Source: Nitrosovibrio sp. Nv4
GTDB lineage: Bacteria; Pseudomonadota; Gammaproteobacteria; Burkholderiales; Nitrosomonadaceae
Reading direction: 5' to 3'
DNA: 64,000 nt
NCBI RefSeq assembly: GCF_900215485.1
Contig: NZ_OCMZ01000001.1
Coordinates: 1,054,001-1,118,000, forward strand
The stretch's first letter is position 1; each line of letters begins with the position of its first letter. The notes below the pieces were generated by a model. It ran no database searches. It was not told the DNA's origin and saw only the letters and a program-made list of their open reading frames with translations. Position numbers and translations under genes: made by a program. Positions 13,821 to 26,200 of this stretch are shown here, one piece after another.

Positions 13821-15422
13821 TTAAAAGGCACTGATCATTACTTCAACGTAAAAAAAGTCGGAACTGCCAGGGCTCCTGCCCAGTGTCGCTACTTGTCTGT
13901 TGCGCGTGAACTCACCGGTCGTAAAATGCGAGTAGCCAACGGTTGTATCGATGTGTTTTCCAAGCTTGTAACGGGCACGAATATCAAAAGCGTGGCCGAT
14001 GAAGTCGCCGCTGTTTCCGGTAGGGTCACGATTGGCGTTGCCTCCATTAGCGCCGTTGCCCCCGAAGAGGTTATTGAAGCGATCCCTATCACTAGCCAGC
14101 CAGAAAAGGTTATATCCAGCGTCTATACGCAAATCCTTGGCCGGCTGAAATTCGAGCTTGACTTTGGGCGCCTTGATATTTTCAAAAATAATGTAGTCAT
14201 CCGCCGACCAGGGCCGCGAGAAACCGAAAAAACGCTCAAAGCGATTGTTTACGTTGTCATCGGGATCACGGTCTCCAGTGGCGTAGCCATAAAAGGCGCT
14301 GATACGCGGTTTCCAGCTGTGCCTGGCGGTATATCCCACCTCAGTGGTATAAGCATGAGCGTCATGGTCCTGAGTTCCATTTCGACCGAACTGATAGATC
14401 AGGTTGAAGTCATAGTCCAGCCCGGTATCTCCGATCTTGCCGTAGCCGCGAAGGGCAGGTGAATGAATATGCCGGTCGATCTGCCCCGTCTTGCTGCCGT
14501 CCTGCGTGAGCGCCATGTAATGCGGCTGGAGCGTGATGAAGTCCGACCATTTGCGCCAATGGCCGATGGCGCCGTAGAACCACTGATTCTCGATGCGCTC
14601 GTCGAAGTCCGATAGCAGTCGTCTAACGGGCTGATATGCCCATAAATCAACCTCCCAGTCGTTGACCTCCTGGCCCAGATTGATGCGAAAGCCTTCGAAG
14701 GTGTTCGTGGTGTTGCGCCATTCGTTGCGGCCGATCAAACGCCGATCCAGCGCTTCATAGGCCATGCGACCCACCCGGAACCTGAGCGGGCGCTGTTGTT
14801 TCCGATCGTCTTCACCCAGCGCCCCTTTGAAGTAGAGCTCGCCATATGCCTGGATCAGTTCGTAGTCGTTGAAGTCGCGATCATCATGTGGAAAATTGCC
14901 GTTGTAGCGCCGGGAATCCTGAAACTCGACCGCCCCGCGAAACGGATCCAGAATTTCCCTTATTCCTGCGTATGCACGCGAGCGCAGCAGAAAGGGTTGA
15001 TCGAGCGTCAGGTCGGTACGCCGTATATCGTTACTACGAAACTCGTAACGGGTCCGGTGCTGGAAACCTATATCCAGCCAGGTTATATCCTTGAATGCTT
15101 CGATACCTGTTTTGCTCAGATTTCGCACGTACCGTGGCGGATCGGATTCCGGTTGGGTGCCATAGCTGCTGGAAGGCTGGAAGTAACCTGTCGATTTCTT
15201 TTCCGCTTCTTTGGCCGGCGTTTTGGCCTCAGTCTTTTTATTGTTCTGGGCAGCGACTTTCGACTCTGCGTTTTTGCTGCTTGCATCTCTCTGAACAATT
15301 CGAGTTTCCTGTTTGCTCATTTGCGACTCTTCAAATTTCCTGATATTTATATCCGCGTGAATCAAATCGACCGGCAATATCGCAATTGCAGATGCAAGCG
15401 TGATTCGCCAATAGAGTTTCAT
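13821..15422 (-). CDS. Alginate_exp-family outer-membrane porin
   Basis: This protein of about 533 residues starts MKLYWRITLASAIAILPV with a signal sequence ending near HAD. A Lys/Glu/Ala-rich linker follows. The long C-terminal part shows alternating aromatic/polar strands of a beta barrel (RTRYEFRSNDIRR, RYKLGKHIDTTVGYSHF) and ends in a terminal Phe (EVMISAF), the usual outer-membrane sorting residue. It resembles the alginate-export (AlgE-like) porin family. Position as first gene of the sulfate unit suggests anion uptake rather than alginate export, but that is inference. The frame opens 25 codons earlier; the ATG at 15422 is preferred for its GAGAG and signal peptide. Confidence 0.8.
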   Translation of the reverse strand: MKLYWRITLASAIAILPVDLIHADINIRKFEESQMSKQETRIVQRDASSKNAESKVAAQNNKKTEAKTPAKEAEKKSTGYFQPSSSYGTQPESDPPRYVRNLSKTGIEAFKDITWLDIGFQHRTRYEFRSNDIRRTDLTLDQPFLLRSRAYAGIREILDPFRGAVEFQDSRRYNGNFPHDDRDFNDYELIQAYGELYFKGALGEDDRKQQRPLRFRVGRMAYEALDRRLIGRNEWRNTTNTFEGFRINLGQEVNDWEVDLWAYQPVRRLLSDFDERIENQWFYGAIGHWRKWSDFITLQPHYMALTQDGSKTGQIDRHIHSPALRGYGKIGDTGLDYDFNLIYQFGRNGTQDHDAHAYTTEVGYTARHSWKPRISAFYGYATGDRDPDDNVNNRFERFFGFSRPWSADDYIIFENIKAPKVKLEFQPAKDLRIDAGYNLFWLASDRDRFNNLFGGNGANGGNANRDPTGNSGDFIGHAFDIRARYKLGKHIDTTVGYSHFTTGEFTRNRQVATLGRSPGSSDFFYVEVMISAF

Positions 15423-15788
15423 TTCTCTCGTGCGTATCGCCCCTTCCGGTATTCCCGTCCGATGCCGATATAGCTTTTTCTTATGACTCGCAGCCATCTA
15501 TTTCCCCTGAAATGAGCAATACTGACATGGCGAAAGGTACCAGCCGTTCTTTATAATTGAAACTAATATCATTTCATTTACTTATCTGTTTTACGTATAT
15601 ATCACCCGTTGCGGCCTCCCCGAGTTGTGCTGCGCACTTCAATGGCAGGCGGGGGCCCCCGGTCATCCGTAGTACTGTCCAAACAACGCCCAACATGGGA
15701 AAATGGCTTGGGAATCTGCCGTAATCAGTACTATTGGTCTTTGAAGCTTGACTGTTCCCATTATTAATATTCGAGAACGAGGCTGGCG
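15423..15788. other. Divergent promoter region between the sulfate unit and ttcA
   Basis: This stretch holds no credible gene. Around 15,550-15,605 it is strikingly A+T-rich and probably carries the promoter of the minus-strand porin-sbp-cys operon. A G+C-rich block follows near 15,610-15,660. The ttcA promoter must lie toward the right end. Low-complexity minus-strand frames near 15,660-15,860 are artefacts of the purine-rich ttcA start. Confidence 0.45.
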
Positions 15789-16721
15789 ATGGGAGTGGAG
15801 GTGGGAGTAGGAGTGGGAGGAGCGGTGTCGAGAAAAGAACAGCATAATGTCAATAAGCTGCACAAGCGATTGAGGCGGCTTGTGGGCTCCGCTATTGCCG
15901 ATTTCAATATGATCGAGCCGGGGGACCGCGTGATGGTGTGTCTTTCGGGAGGCAAGGATAGCTACGCGTTGCTCGATATCCTGCGTAATTTACAAGCGCA
16001 CGCGCCCCTGCAGTTTGAGTTGGTGGCCGTGAACCTGGATCAGAAACAGCCGGGTTTCCCCGAACACGTATTACCGCAGTATCTCTCTGCCATCGATATG
16101 CCCTTCCGTATTGTTGAACAAGATACTTATAGCGTGGTAAAGCGCCTCATACCCGAAGGCAAAACGACCTGCAGTCTCTGTTCGCGCCTGCGCCGCGGCG
16201 TCCTCTATCGTGTTGCGGGTGAGTTGGGCGCGACTAAAATCGCGCTGGGACATCATCGTGACGACATGCTTGAAACCCTTTTTCTCAACCTGTTTTACGG
16301 CGGCAAGCTAAAAACCATGCCACCCAAGCTGGTGAGTGATAACGGCCGCCATATCGTGATTCGCCCGCTGGCCTATTGCAAGGAGAAAGATCTCGCCGGT
16401 TATGCCGAGATAGCGGATTTTCCCATCATCCCCTGCAATTTGTGCGGGTCTCAGAAGAATCTCCAGCGGCAGGCGGTGAAGGAAATGCTGCAACAATGGG
16501 ATAAAAAATTTCCCGGCAGGCTGGAAACAATGTTTACGGCATTGCAGAACGTCCAGCCCTCTCATTTGGCCGATCCCGCACTCTATGATTTTCAAGGGCT
16601 CAAAGCGGGAAATGAACCTGTTCCCGATGGCGACAGGGCGTTTGACCCCGAAACCTTCGAGCTCGGGGTGAATGAGATGTCGGGTTTGAGTGAGGGATTG
16701 AATAACGAGGTGGATTCCTAG
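15789..16721 (+). CDS. ttcA: tRNA 2-thiocytidine(32) synthetase TtcA
   Basis: This 310-residue enzyme thiolates cytidine 32 of certain tRNAs using ATP and an iron-sulfur cluster. It has the PP-loop [11 protein letters not shown] near residue 54 and two CxxC pairs, CSLC and CNLC, that hold the cluster. The family motif [14 protein letters not shown] is also present. The first 12 residues ([12 protein letters not shown]) come from a purine-rich tract and are not conserved family sequence. The GTG at codon 13 (15825) has GGGAGGAG just before it and is a serious alternative start; the ATG at 15789 has GAGG about seven bases upstream. Confidence 0.93.
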   Translation: MGVEVGVGVGGAVSRKEQHNVNKLHKRLRRLVGSAIADFNMIEPGDRVMVCLSGGKDSYALLDILRNLQAHAPLQFELVAVNLDQKQPGFPEHVLPQYLSAIDMPFRIVEQDTYSVVKRLIPEGKTTCSLCSRLRRGVLYRVAGELGATKIALGHHRDDMLETLFLNLFYGGKLKTMPPKLVSDNGRHIVIRPLAYCKEKDLAGYAEIADFPIIPCNLCGSQKNLQRQAVKEMLQQWDKKFPGRLETMFTALQNVQPSHLADPALYDFQGLKAGNEPVPDGDRAFDPETFELGVNEMSGLSEGLNNEVDS

Positions 16722-16765
16722 CACCATTCAGATTGATTTTGGCGAAATTACTCTTGAATACGTTA

Positions 16766-18133
16766 ATGAGAAAATCATTTGGGTTTTCATTACCAGCTCT
16801 TTTCGTTGGTTTGCTGGCAGTGGCGTTATCTGCCCACTCGGCTGTGCCTCTTGTCAATGGCAAGAATGGCTTGCCGACACTGGCACCCATGCTTAAAGAT
16901 GTTACCCCCGCAGTAGTAAATATTTCCGTACTGACTCGCGCGGCCATTGAAGAGAATCCGCTCTTTCGCGATCCTTTCTTCCGTCACTTTTTTAACCTCC
17001 CCGAACAGGCGGCCCGACCCGAGCGGAGTGTTGGTTCGGGCGTGATTATGGATGCGGCCAACGGCTATGTCGTTACCAACTATCATGTGATCAAGGATGC
17101 CCAGCAGGTGGTTGTCACGCTCAAGGATAGGCGCCAGTTTCAGGCGACGCTGGTGGGAACGGATCCCGGCACCGATATCGCGTTGCTGAAGATTGACGCA
17201 AAGAATTTGCAGGCGCTGCATTTTGGAGATTCTGATTTGCTTAACGTGGGTGACTTTGTCGTTGCCATTGGAAATCCGTTTGGCCTGGGGCAGACCGTCA
17301 CTTCCGGCATCGTCAGCGCGCTGGGAAGAAGCGGAATCGATATTGAGGGCTATGAGGATTTCATACAGACGGACGCATCGATCAATCCGGGCAATTCCGG
17401 AGGCGCCTTGGTCAATCTCAAGGGAGAACTGGTCGGTATTAATTCAGCCATTGTTGCGCCCACCGGCGCCAATGTCGGTATTGGCTTCGCAGTTCCAAGC
17501 GTCATGGTCAAGGCGGTTCTGGATCAACTCGTGCGCTTTGGCGAAGTGCGCCGTGGCAGGCTGGGCGCCACCAGCGAAGATATTACTCACGATCTGGCGG
17601 CATCGCTGGGGCTGACTTCCACCGAAGGCGCAATCATCAGTACTGTCGAGCCTAATTCGCCAGCGGAAAAGGCAGGCATGAAGCCACGCGATGTGGTGAT
17701 GGCCGTCAACGGCAAATCGATAAGAGATTCCATGGATTTACGCAACAAGATAGGATTGATGCCGATCGGGGAGACGATAAATCTTGGGCTGATAAGAGAC
17801 GGAAAGCCAGTCATTGCAAGAGTAACTATTGCCACGCCGCTCGATGTACCGGGCACCGAGGCGGAAACAGTGCCTCAGCTCGCGGGCGCGACGGTTGCCA
17901 ATCTCAAAGGCGGGACATCCCGTAGCAGAATTGAAGGGGTACTGGTGACCAGGGTGGACGCAAACAGTCCCGCCTGGCGGCATGGCATCCGGCCAGGCGA
18001 TATCATAATCGGCGCCAATCGCAAAAAGGTCCGCTCTGTACGCGAGTTTCTTGCGGTCCTCCGAACCAGTGAAGATTCCATCGTTCTCAATCTGTTGCGA
18101 GGGGATTTCAGGTTGACTCTCATAATCCGGTAA
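16766..18133 (+). CDS. Periplasmic HtrA/Deg-family serine protease
   Basis: This protein of about 455 residues has a signal peptide (MRKSFGFSLPALFVGLLAVA), a trypsin-like domain and two PDZ domains. It fits the DegP/DegQ/MucD type of envelope quality-control protease. The catalytic triad is visible: His107 (TNYHVI), Asp137 (GTDIALLKID) and Ser211 (NPGNSGGAL). The PDZ domains start near RRGRLGATSED and EGVLVTRVDANS. The frame opens with a TTG at 16733; the ATG at 16766 directly begins the signal peptide and is preferred, although no strong ribosome binding site is seen for either. It follows ttcA by about 45 bases. Confidence 0.92.
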   Translation: MRKSFGFSLPALFVGLLAVALSAHSAVPLVNGKNGLPTLAPMLKDVTPAVVNISVLTRAAIEENPLFRDPFFRHFFNLPEQAARPERSVGSGVIMDAANGYVVTNYHVIKDAQQVVVTLKDRRQFQATLVGTDPGTDIALLKIDAKNLQALHFGDSDLLNVGDFVVAIGNPFGLGQTVTSGIVSALGRSGIDIEGYEDFIQTDASINPGNSGGALVNLKGELVGINSAIVAPTGANVGIGFAVPSVMVKAVLDQLVRFGEVRRGRLGATSEDITHDLAASLGLTSTEGAIISTVEPNSPAEKAGMKPRDVVMAVNGKSIRDSMDLRNKIGLMPIGETINLGLIRDGKPVIARVTIATPLDVPGTEAETVPQLAGATVANLKGGTSRSRIEGVLVTRVDANSPAWRHGIRPGDIIIGANRKKVRSVREFLAVLRTSEDSIVLNLLRGDFRLTLIIR

Positions 18134-18333
18134 AACGGTTTTTCCCAAAAAAGATAAAAGATCGGGGGATAAGGATGGACGGGTCTGCCCTTGGCTGTCT
18201 TTCTGCCTGCTGTGACGCCATCCCGCAGGCCAATTGGCTATGGGACAGCACCCCATTCTTTCAATATCTTCAGTCCATTCTTATCCATTTTCCCGCGCTG
18301 TATTGACGAGTTTTCCAGGTCATAGCATTTTAA

Positions 18334-21039
<2,706 letters not shown>

Positions 21040-21068
21040 GGACATAAACCTCATGTGAGGATTCGTTA

Positions 21069-21572
21069 ATGAATAAAATTATTTTGGTTGTATTCTGCTT
21101 CTTGCTCACTGCCTGCGGCTTTCAGTTGCGCGGCACGGCCATACTTCCGTTTGAAACCCTTTATATTTCCGGCCCGCCGGGACACCCCATGGGTACCGAT
21201 CTCAAGCGGCTTATCCGGGCTGGAACCAATACCCGCATTGTTGATAAAGCCAAGGATGCCCAAGCCATACTGGAAATTATCAGTGTCACGAATGACAGAC
21301 AAATCATGTCGGTATCCGGGGGCGGAAGGGTGCGGGAGTTTGAGTTGCGCTACCGTGTTTCCTTTCGGCTCAAGGATGCCAAGGGGATGGACATCATTCC
21401 TGTCAATGAAATTGTCCTGCACCGCGTTCTTCCTTTCACCGATGCTCAGGTAGTGGGGAAAGAGGGAGAGGAGGCGCTGCTCGTGAGAGAAATGCATCGC
21501 GACTCCGCAGATCAAATTGTAAGGCGGATGGCAGCGGTAAAAATAGCGGAAGTTAAGGAATCCCCCCTTTGA
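21069..21572 (+). CDS. lptE: LPS-assembly lipoprotein LptE
   Basis: This 167-residue outer-membrane lipoprotein has a signal peptide with lipobox LLTACGFQLRG, where the Cys is lipidated and GFQLRG is the family hallmark. LptE plugs the LptD barrel and helps insert lipopolysaccharide into the outer membrane. GAGGA lies eight bases before the ATG. The leuS-lptE-holA order is conserved in proteobacteria. Its partner lptD lies in this same window on the minus strand at 31.6-34.4 kb. Confidence 0.93.
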   Translation: MNKIILVVFCFLLTACGFQLRGTAILPFETLYISGPPGHPMGTDLKRLIRAGTNTRIVDKAKDAQAILEIISVTNDRQIMSVSGGGRVREFELRYRVSFRLKDAKGMDIIPVNEIVLHRVLPFTDAQVVGKEGEEALLVREMHRDSADQIVRRMAAVKIAEVKESPL

Positions 21573-21613
21573 ATTCCTGAGGCAGGCCTTCTCCGTACCG
21601 TAATCCGAAAATT

Positions 21614-22624
21614 ATGCGTATTACCCCCGATCACCTTTCCCGGCATCTCCAGAAGCAGCCTGCGCCGCTCTACACTGTGTTCGGCGACGAGTTACTGCTG
21701 AGTATGGAGGCGGCCGACCTGATTCGTGCCAGCGCGCGCGAGGCAGGCTATATCGAGCGGGAGATTTTTACGGTCGACCATCACTTCAATTGGGCAGAGC
21801 TGCAACAGCGCGGCACGAGCCTGTCGCTGTTTGGGGAACGTCGTATAATGGATATCCGTATTCCATCCGGCAAGCCAGGAAACCAGGGTAGCGCAGTTTT
21901 GGAGACATATTGCCGTTCGTTGCCGCCCGATACCGTTACGCTTGTTACTCTGCCGAAAATCGACAGACAGGGGTCGGGGGCAAAATGGTTCAAAGCGCTT
22001 GAAGAGGCAGGGGTAATGGTTCAGGTCTATCCTGTGGAACGCGCTCGTTTACCCCCCTGGATCGGCCAGCGCCTCGGCATGCAGGGCCAAAATACCGACC
22101 CAGATACCTTGCAGTTTCTCGCCGACAAGGTGGAGGGCAACCTGATCGCAGCCTATCAGGAGCTCAAGAAACTGGGGTTGCTTTATCCGCCGGGGATGTT
22201 GTCCTTCACTCAGGTGAAAGATGCGGTACTGGATGTCGCCCGTTACGATGTTTTCAAATTGTCCGGGGCGATGATGGCAGGCGAGACAGTGCGTTACAGT
22301 CGCATCCTGGAAGGCTTGCGGGGCGAAGGGACAGCGTTGCCACTGATCGTCAACACGCTCGCGGGGCAAATCCGCTCGCTGGCAACTATTCGTAAAGGAC
22401 TGAATTCCGGCAGGCCTGTTGCACAACTGATGAACCAGGTCAGAGCATGGGGAGATCAACAGAAAGCAATGGAAAATGCGGCCAGGCGTCTTAGCCTTGA
22501 ACAGTTGGTGTCGGCATTATCGCGTGCTGCGAAAATAGACAGGATAAGCAAGGGTATCGGGAAGGGGGACGCCTGGGATGAATTGCTGCAATTGGGGCTG
22601 CGTTTCGCGATCACGAAACGATAA
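21614..22624 (+). CDS. holA: DNA polymerase III delta subunit
   Basis: This 336-residue protein is the clamp-loader delta subunit, which opens the beta clamp during loading. The start MRITPDHLSRHLQKQPAPLY, the YTVFGDELLLSMEAADLIR segment and the C-terminal AKIDRISKGIGKGDAWDEL are typical of HolA. It lacks a functional P-loop, as expected for delta. No clear ribosome binding site precedes the ATG. It follows lptE by 41 bases and is the last gene of the leuS-lptE-holA group. Confidence 0.92.
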   Translation: MRITPDHLSRHLQKQPAPLYTVFGDELLLSMEAADLIRASAREAGYIEREIFTVDHHFNWAELQQRGTSLSLFGERRIMDIRIPSGKPGNQGSAVLETYCRSLPPDTVTLVTLPKIDRQGSGAKWFKALEEAGVMVQVYPVERARLPPWIGQRLGMQGQNTDPDTLQFLADKVEGNLIAAYQELKKLGLLYPPGMLSFTQVKDAVLDVARYDVFKLSGAMMAGETVRYSRILEGLRGEGTALPLIVNTLAGQIRSLATIRKGLNSGRPVAQLMNQVRAWGDQQKAMENAARRLSLEQLVSALSRAAKIDRISKGIGKGDAWDELLQLGLRFAITKR

Positions 22625-22848
22625 CAATAAGACGGTTCTCAAGGTTAGCGGGATCCGTATTATTATCTCGCAAGAATATTGAATTCTTGAATCCGGGCTT
22701 GATTGGAATCCATTCCAACACGAGCTTTGCCTGCCGCCGGATGCAACCTTTCGCCGATATTTTGCTGATACAACATGAGTACTGTTTACCGGCGTATCAG
22801 TAAACATCAGCCATAATCCGCAGATTATCCCGGTACCGGTATCTCGCA

Positions 22849-22862
22849 TTGATCATGATCAA
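22849..22862. promoter_or_regulatory. Perfect FNR/CRP-family box upstream of proA
   Basis: TTGATCATGATCAA is a perfect 14-base palindrome that matches the FNR consensus TTGAT-N4-ATCAA exactly. It lies 26 bases before the proA ATG and 225 bases after holA. That close position would fit repression or a start inside the site rather than classical activation. A chance occurrence cannot be excluded. Confidence 0.4.
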
Positions 22863-22888
22863 ATTTATTGTCTAACTGGAATTGTGAC

Positions 22889-24154
22889 ATGGACATCATC
22901 GACATCAAGACTTACATGCAGTCAGTCGGGCGTGAAGCGCGCGCCGCATCACGGCACGTAGCGAAGGCCGAGACTGCCGCCAAGAATCTGGCGCTCACTC
23001 TGATGGCCACGGCCATCAAGCGTGAAGAGCAGCAGTTGCTGGCCGCGAATGCCAGGGATGTGGAAGGCGCGAAAGCACGCGGACTGGATCCGGCTTTGAT
23101 CGACCGCTTGACGCTCACCTCCAGAAGTATTGGGAGCATGGCGGAAGGCCTGCTGCAAATCGCTGGGCTGGCTGATCCGGTGGGTGAAATCAGCGATTTG
23201 AAATACCGTCCTGCCGGCATACAGGTTGGAAAAATGCGCGTGCCGTTGGGTGTGGTCGGTATTATTTACGAGGCGCGTCCCAACGTTACAGCAGATGCCG
23301 CCGGGCTGTGCCTCAAGGCGGGCAATGCGGCAATATTGCGCGGCGGGTCGGAAGCCATTCACAGTAATCAGGCCATCGCGGCTTGTGTGAAGGAAGGGTT
23401 GAAAGGTGCGGGCCTGCCGGAAACGGCGATACAGGTTATTGAAACCACCGACCGGGCCGCCGTGGGTGAACTCGTCACCATGAAAGAATTTGTCGACGTC
23501 ATCGTGCCACGCGGCGGCAAGGGACTGATTGAACGTATTTCCAGTGAAGCGCGCATCCCGGTTATCAAGCATCTGCATGGCGTATGTCACGTTTATATCG
23601 ATGATGGAGCCGATCCCGATAAGGCCATTCGCGTCGCCGACAACGCCAAGACTCAGCGTTACGGCACGTGCAATACCATGGAAACCCTGCTGGTGCATGA
23701 AGGCATTGCCGGGGAAGTGTTGCCCCCGCTGTGCAAAATTTATCTGGATAAGGGCGTGGAGCTGCGCGGCGACGCGACTGCCCGAGCCATCATCGAGCAG
23801 ATGGGCGAAGCGACAGAAGAGGATTGGCACACGGAGTATCTGGCCCCGATCCTGAGTGTGCGGATTGTCAGCGGGCTGGATCAGGCTATCGAGCACATTG
23901 CGGTTTACGGTTCGCAACATACCGATTCGATCATTACCGAGGACTATGGCCGTGCCCGCCGTTTCCTGCGCGAGGTGGACTCCAGCTCGGTAATGGTGAA
24001 CGCCTCCACCCGCTTCGCAGACGGGTTCGAGTACGGCCTCGGCGCGGAAATCGGTATTTCCACTGATAAAATTCACGCCCGCGGCCCGGTAGCCCTGGAA
24101 GGCCTGACCAGCCAGAAATTCATTGTGCTGGGTGATGGGCACATCCGGCAATAG
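22889..24154 (+). CDS. proA: Gamma-glutamyl phosphate reductase
   Basis: This 421-residue NADPH-dependent reductase makes glutamate-5-semialdehyde in proline synthesis. It belongs to the aldehyde dehydrogenase superfamily. The catalytic Cys lies in [17 protein letters not shown]. The family motifs [19 protein letters not shown] and [19 protein letters not shown] are present, and the length is normal. The frame opens with a TTG at 22868; the ATG at 22889 starts [20 protein letters not shown], the usual N-terminus. proB is not in the window. Confidence 0.95.
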   Translation: MDIIDIKTYMQSVGREARAASRHVAKAETAAKNLALTLMATAIKREEQQLLAANARDVEGAKARGLDPALIDRLTLTSRSIGSMAEGLLQIAGLADPVGEISDLKYRPAGIQVGKMRVPLGVVGIIYEARPNVTADAAGLCLKAGNAAILRGGSEAIHSNQAIAACVKEGLKGAGLPETAIQVIETTDRAAVGELVTMKEFVDVIVPRGGKGLIERISSEARIPVIKHLHGVCHVYIDDGADPDKAIRVADNAKTQRYGTCNTMETLLVHEGIAGEVLPPLCKIYLDKGVELRGDATARAIIEQMGEATEEDWHTEYLAPILSVRIVSGLDQAIEHIAVYGSQHTDSIITEDYGRARRFLREVDSSSVMVNASTRFADGFEYGLGAEIGISTDKIHARGPVALEGLTSQKFIVLGDGHIRQ

Positions 24155-24206
24155 ATCAATAGCATTTCCCAATAGAAAACCTGCTTCTTCGCTCAAAAAG
24201 GTTGCC

Positions 24207-26054
24207 ATGACTCAACTTACCGAAATAAAAATTCCGGACATCGGTGATTTCAAGGACGTTCCCGTTATTGAAGTGCTGGTGAAACCGGGTGATACGGTGG
24301 AAAAGGAAACGTCGCTAATCACGCTGGAAACCGATAAGGCGACGATGGAAATTCCTGCACCTCAAGCTGGGGTAGTCAAGGAACTGAAGGTCAAGGTCGG
24401 CGACAAGGTTTCCGAAGGATCGCTCATACTCATGCTGGAAGCGGAGGCGCCATCCGGTGAAGCGGCTTCAACTGGTAAAGCGGCTGAACCGGCTGAGCCG
24501 AAGGACGTCTCTGCGCGTGACGTTGCGCCTGCTCCTGAAAAAGAAGAGAAGACACCGGGCTCGGCCACCCCCGCTCATAAAGAATCCGCTCCGCCTTCCA
24601 CCCCTTCTGTTCCACGCGGCGAAATTCATGCCGATGTAGTTGTGCTCGGGGCAGGCCCTGGGGGCTATACTGCCGCGTTTCGCGCCGCCGATCTGGGCAA
24701 GAAAGTGGTATTGATCGAACGCTACCCCACGCTAGGCGGGGTTTGTCTCAACGTTGGCTGCATTCCATCCAAGGCGCTGCTGCATGTGGCAAAGGTTGTC
24801 GCTGAAGCAGAGGAAACGGCCCATCAGGGCATTACTTTCGGTAAACCCGGCATAGAGCTGGATAAGCTGCGAGGATGGAAAGAAACCATTATCGGCAAAC
24901 TTACCAAAGGATTGGCCGGGCTGGCGAAGCAGCGCAAAGTGCAGACGGTACAAGGAAAAGGCAAGTTCACCTCGCCTAATATGATAGAAGTGGAAACAGC
25001 TGACGGTCTGAAAACCGTCTCGTTCGACCACTGCATCATCGCAGCAGGCTCAAGCGCGGCGCGTATTCCCGGTTTTCCCTATGATGATCCGCGCATCATC
25101 GACTCAACCGGTGCGCTGAAACTGGAGGATATTCCCCAGCGCATGCTCATCATCGGCGGCGGCATCATCGGTCTGGAAATGGCGACAGTTTATTATGCAC
25201 TGGGTAGCAAGATCAGCGTCGTGGAATTAATGGATCAATTGATTCCCGGCGCAGACAGCGACCTCATCAGGCCATTGCACAAGCGCATCCAGAAACGCTA
25301 CGAGGCAATCTATCTGAAAACCAGGGTCACCGCAGTTGAGGCCCATGAAAATGGTCTGAAAGTTACGTTTGAGGGAAGATCCGACGGCGGTACCGCCGTG
25401 CCCGAGCCGCAAATCTACGATCGCATTCTGATGGCAGTGGGACGGCGACCCAATGGACGCGATATCGGCGCCGAAAGTGCCGGTATCAATGTGGACGAAC
25501 GCGGCTTCATTCCCGTAAACAAACAACTGCGGACCAATGTGGCGCATATTTTCGCTATCGGCGACATCGCCGGCGAGCCCATGTTGGCGCACAAGGCTAC
25601 GCACGAAGGCAAGCTCGCCGCCGAAATTATAGCGGGCGGAGAACATGCAAAAAAAGCGGCGTTCGACGCGCGCGCCATTCCCTCCGTAGCCTATACCGAC
25701 CCGGAAATTGCCTGGATGGGCCTGACGGAAACCGAAGCCGGCAAGCAGGGCGTCGAGTACGAGAAAGCGGTATTCCCCTGGGCAGCAAGCGGCCGCGCGC
25801 TGGCAATGGCGCGCGACGAAGGCATGACCAAATTACTTCTGGACAAAAAAACCCGTCGTATTCTCGGAGCCGGCATTGTTGGGGTCAATGCGGGCGAACT
25901 GATTTCCGAAACCGTGTTGGGGCTTGAAATGGGCGCGGATATGGAAGATATTGGTCTTACCATCCATCCTCACCCGACGTTATCCGAAACTATCTTTTTC
26001 GCTGCCGAAATCGCGGAAGGATCTATTACAGATCTTTATGCGCCGAAGAAGTAG
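24207..26054 (+). CDS. lpdA: Dihydrolipoamide dehydrogenase with N-terminal lipoyl domain
   Basis: This 615-residue flavoprotein is the E3 component that reoxidises lipoamide in 2-oxo-acid dehydrogenase complexes. Residues 1-80 form a lipoyl domain with the modified Lys in ETDKATMEIPAP. An Ala/Pro/Glu-rich linker leads to the FAD domain (VVVLGAGPGGYTAAF). The redox disulfide is GGVCLNVGCIPSKALL, an NAD-binding GGGIIGLEMA follows, and the C-terminal base pair lies in HPHPTLSE. The ATG at 24207 has AAGG at good spacing; 28 earlier codons in frame are not family sequence. No E1 or E2 gene is adjacent. Confidence 0.95.
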   Translation: MTQLTEIKIPDIGDFKDVPVIEVLVKPGDTVEKETSLITLETDKATMEIPAPQAGVVKELKVKVGDKVSEGSLILMLEAEAPSGEAASTGKAAEPAEPKDVSARDVAPAPEKEEKTPGSATPAHKESAPPSTPSVPRGEIHADVVVLGAGPGGYTAAFRAADLGKKVVLIERYPTLGGVCLNVGCIPSKALLHVAKVVAEAEETAHQGITFGKPGIELDKLRGWKETIIGKLTKGLAGLAKQRKVQTVQGKGKFTSPNMIEVETADGLKTVSFDHCIIAAGSSAARIPGFPYDDPRIIDSTGALKLEDIPQRMLIIGGGIIGLEMATVYYALGSKISVVELMDQLIPGADSDLIRPLHKRIQKRYEAIYLKTRVTAVEAHENGLKVTFEGRSDGGTAVPEPQIYDRILMAVGRRPNGRDIGAESAGINVDERGFIPVNKQLRTNVAHIFAIGDIAGEPMLAHKATHEGKLAAEIIAGGEHAKKAAFDARAIPSVAYTDPEIAWMGLTETEAGKQGVEYEKAVFPWAASGRALAMARDEGMTKLLLDKKTRRILGAGIVGVNAGELISETVLGLEMGADMEDIGLTIHPHPTLSETIFFAAEIAEGSITDLYAPKK

Positions 26055-26200
26055 GCGTGTTGATTCCACCTATTAGACCGTGGAAAAAAATCCCTAAAAA
26101 CGATAGAAGTCAGCAATTTTTTACGTCTTCTGGATCGTTCGCAAACGAAACCGTGGCCTCTCCCCAATAACTACCCAATAACTCTACCGGGAAAACGACG

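Noticed and set aside
15663-15955. Minus-strand frames rich in Ser/His/Thr-Pro near the ttcA start
   Set aside because: They are the antisense reading of the repetitive GGGAGT-type purine tract that opens ttcA.
22949-24208. 419-codon minus-strand frame opposite proA
   Set aside because: proA on the plus strand carries all family motifs; the antisense frame has none.
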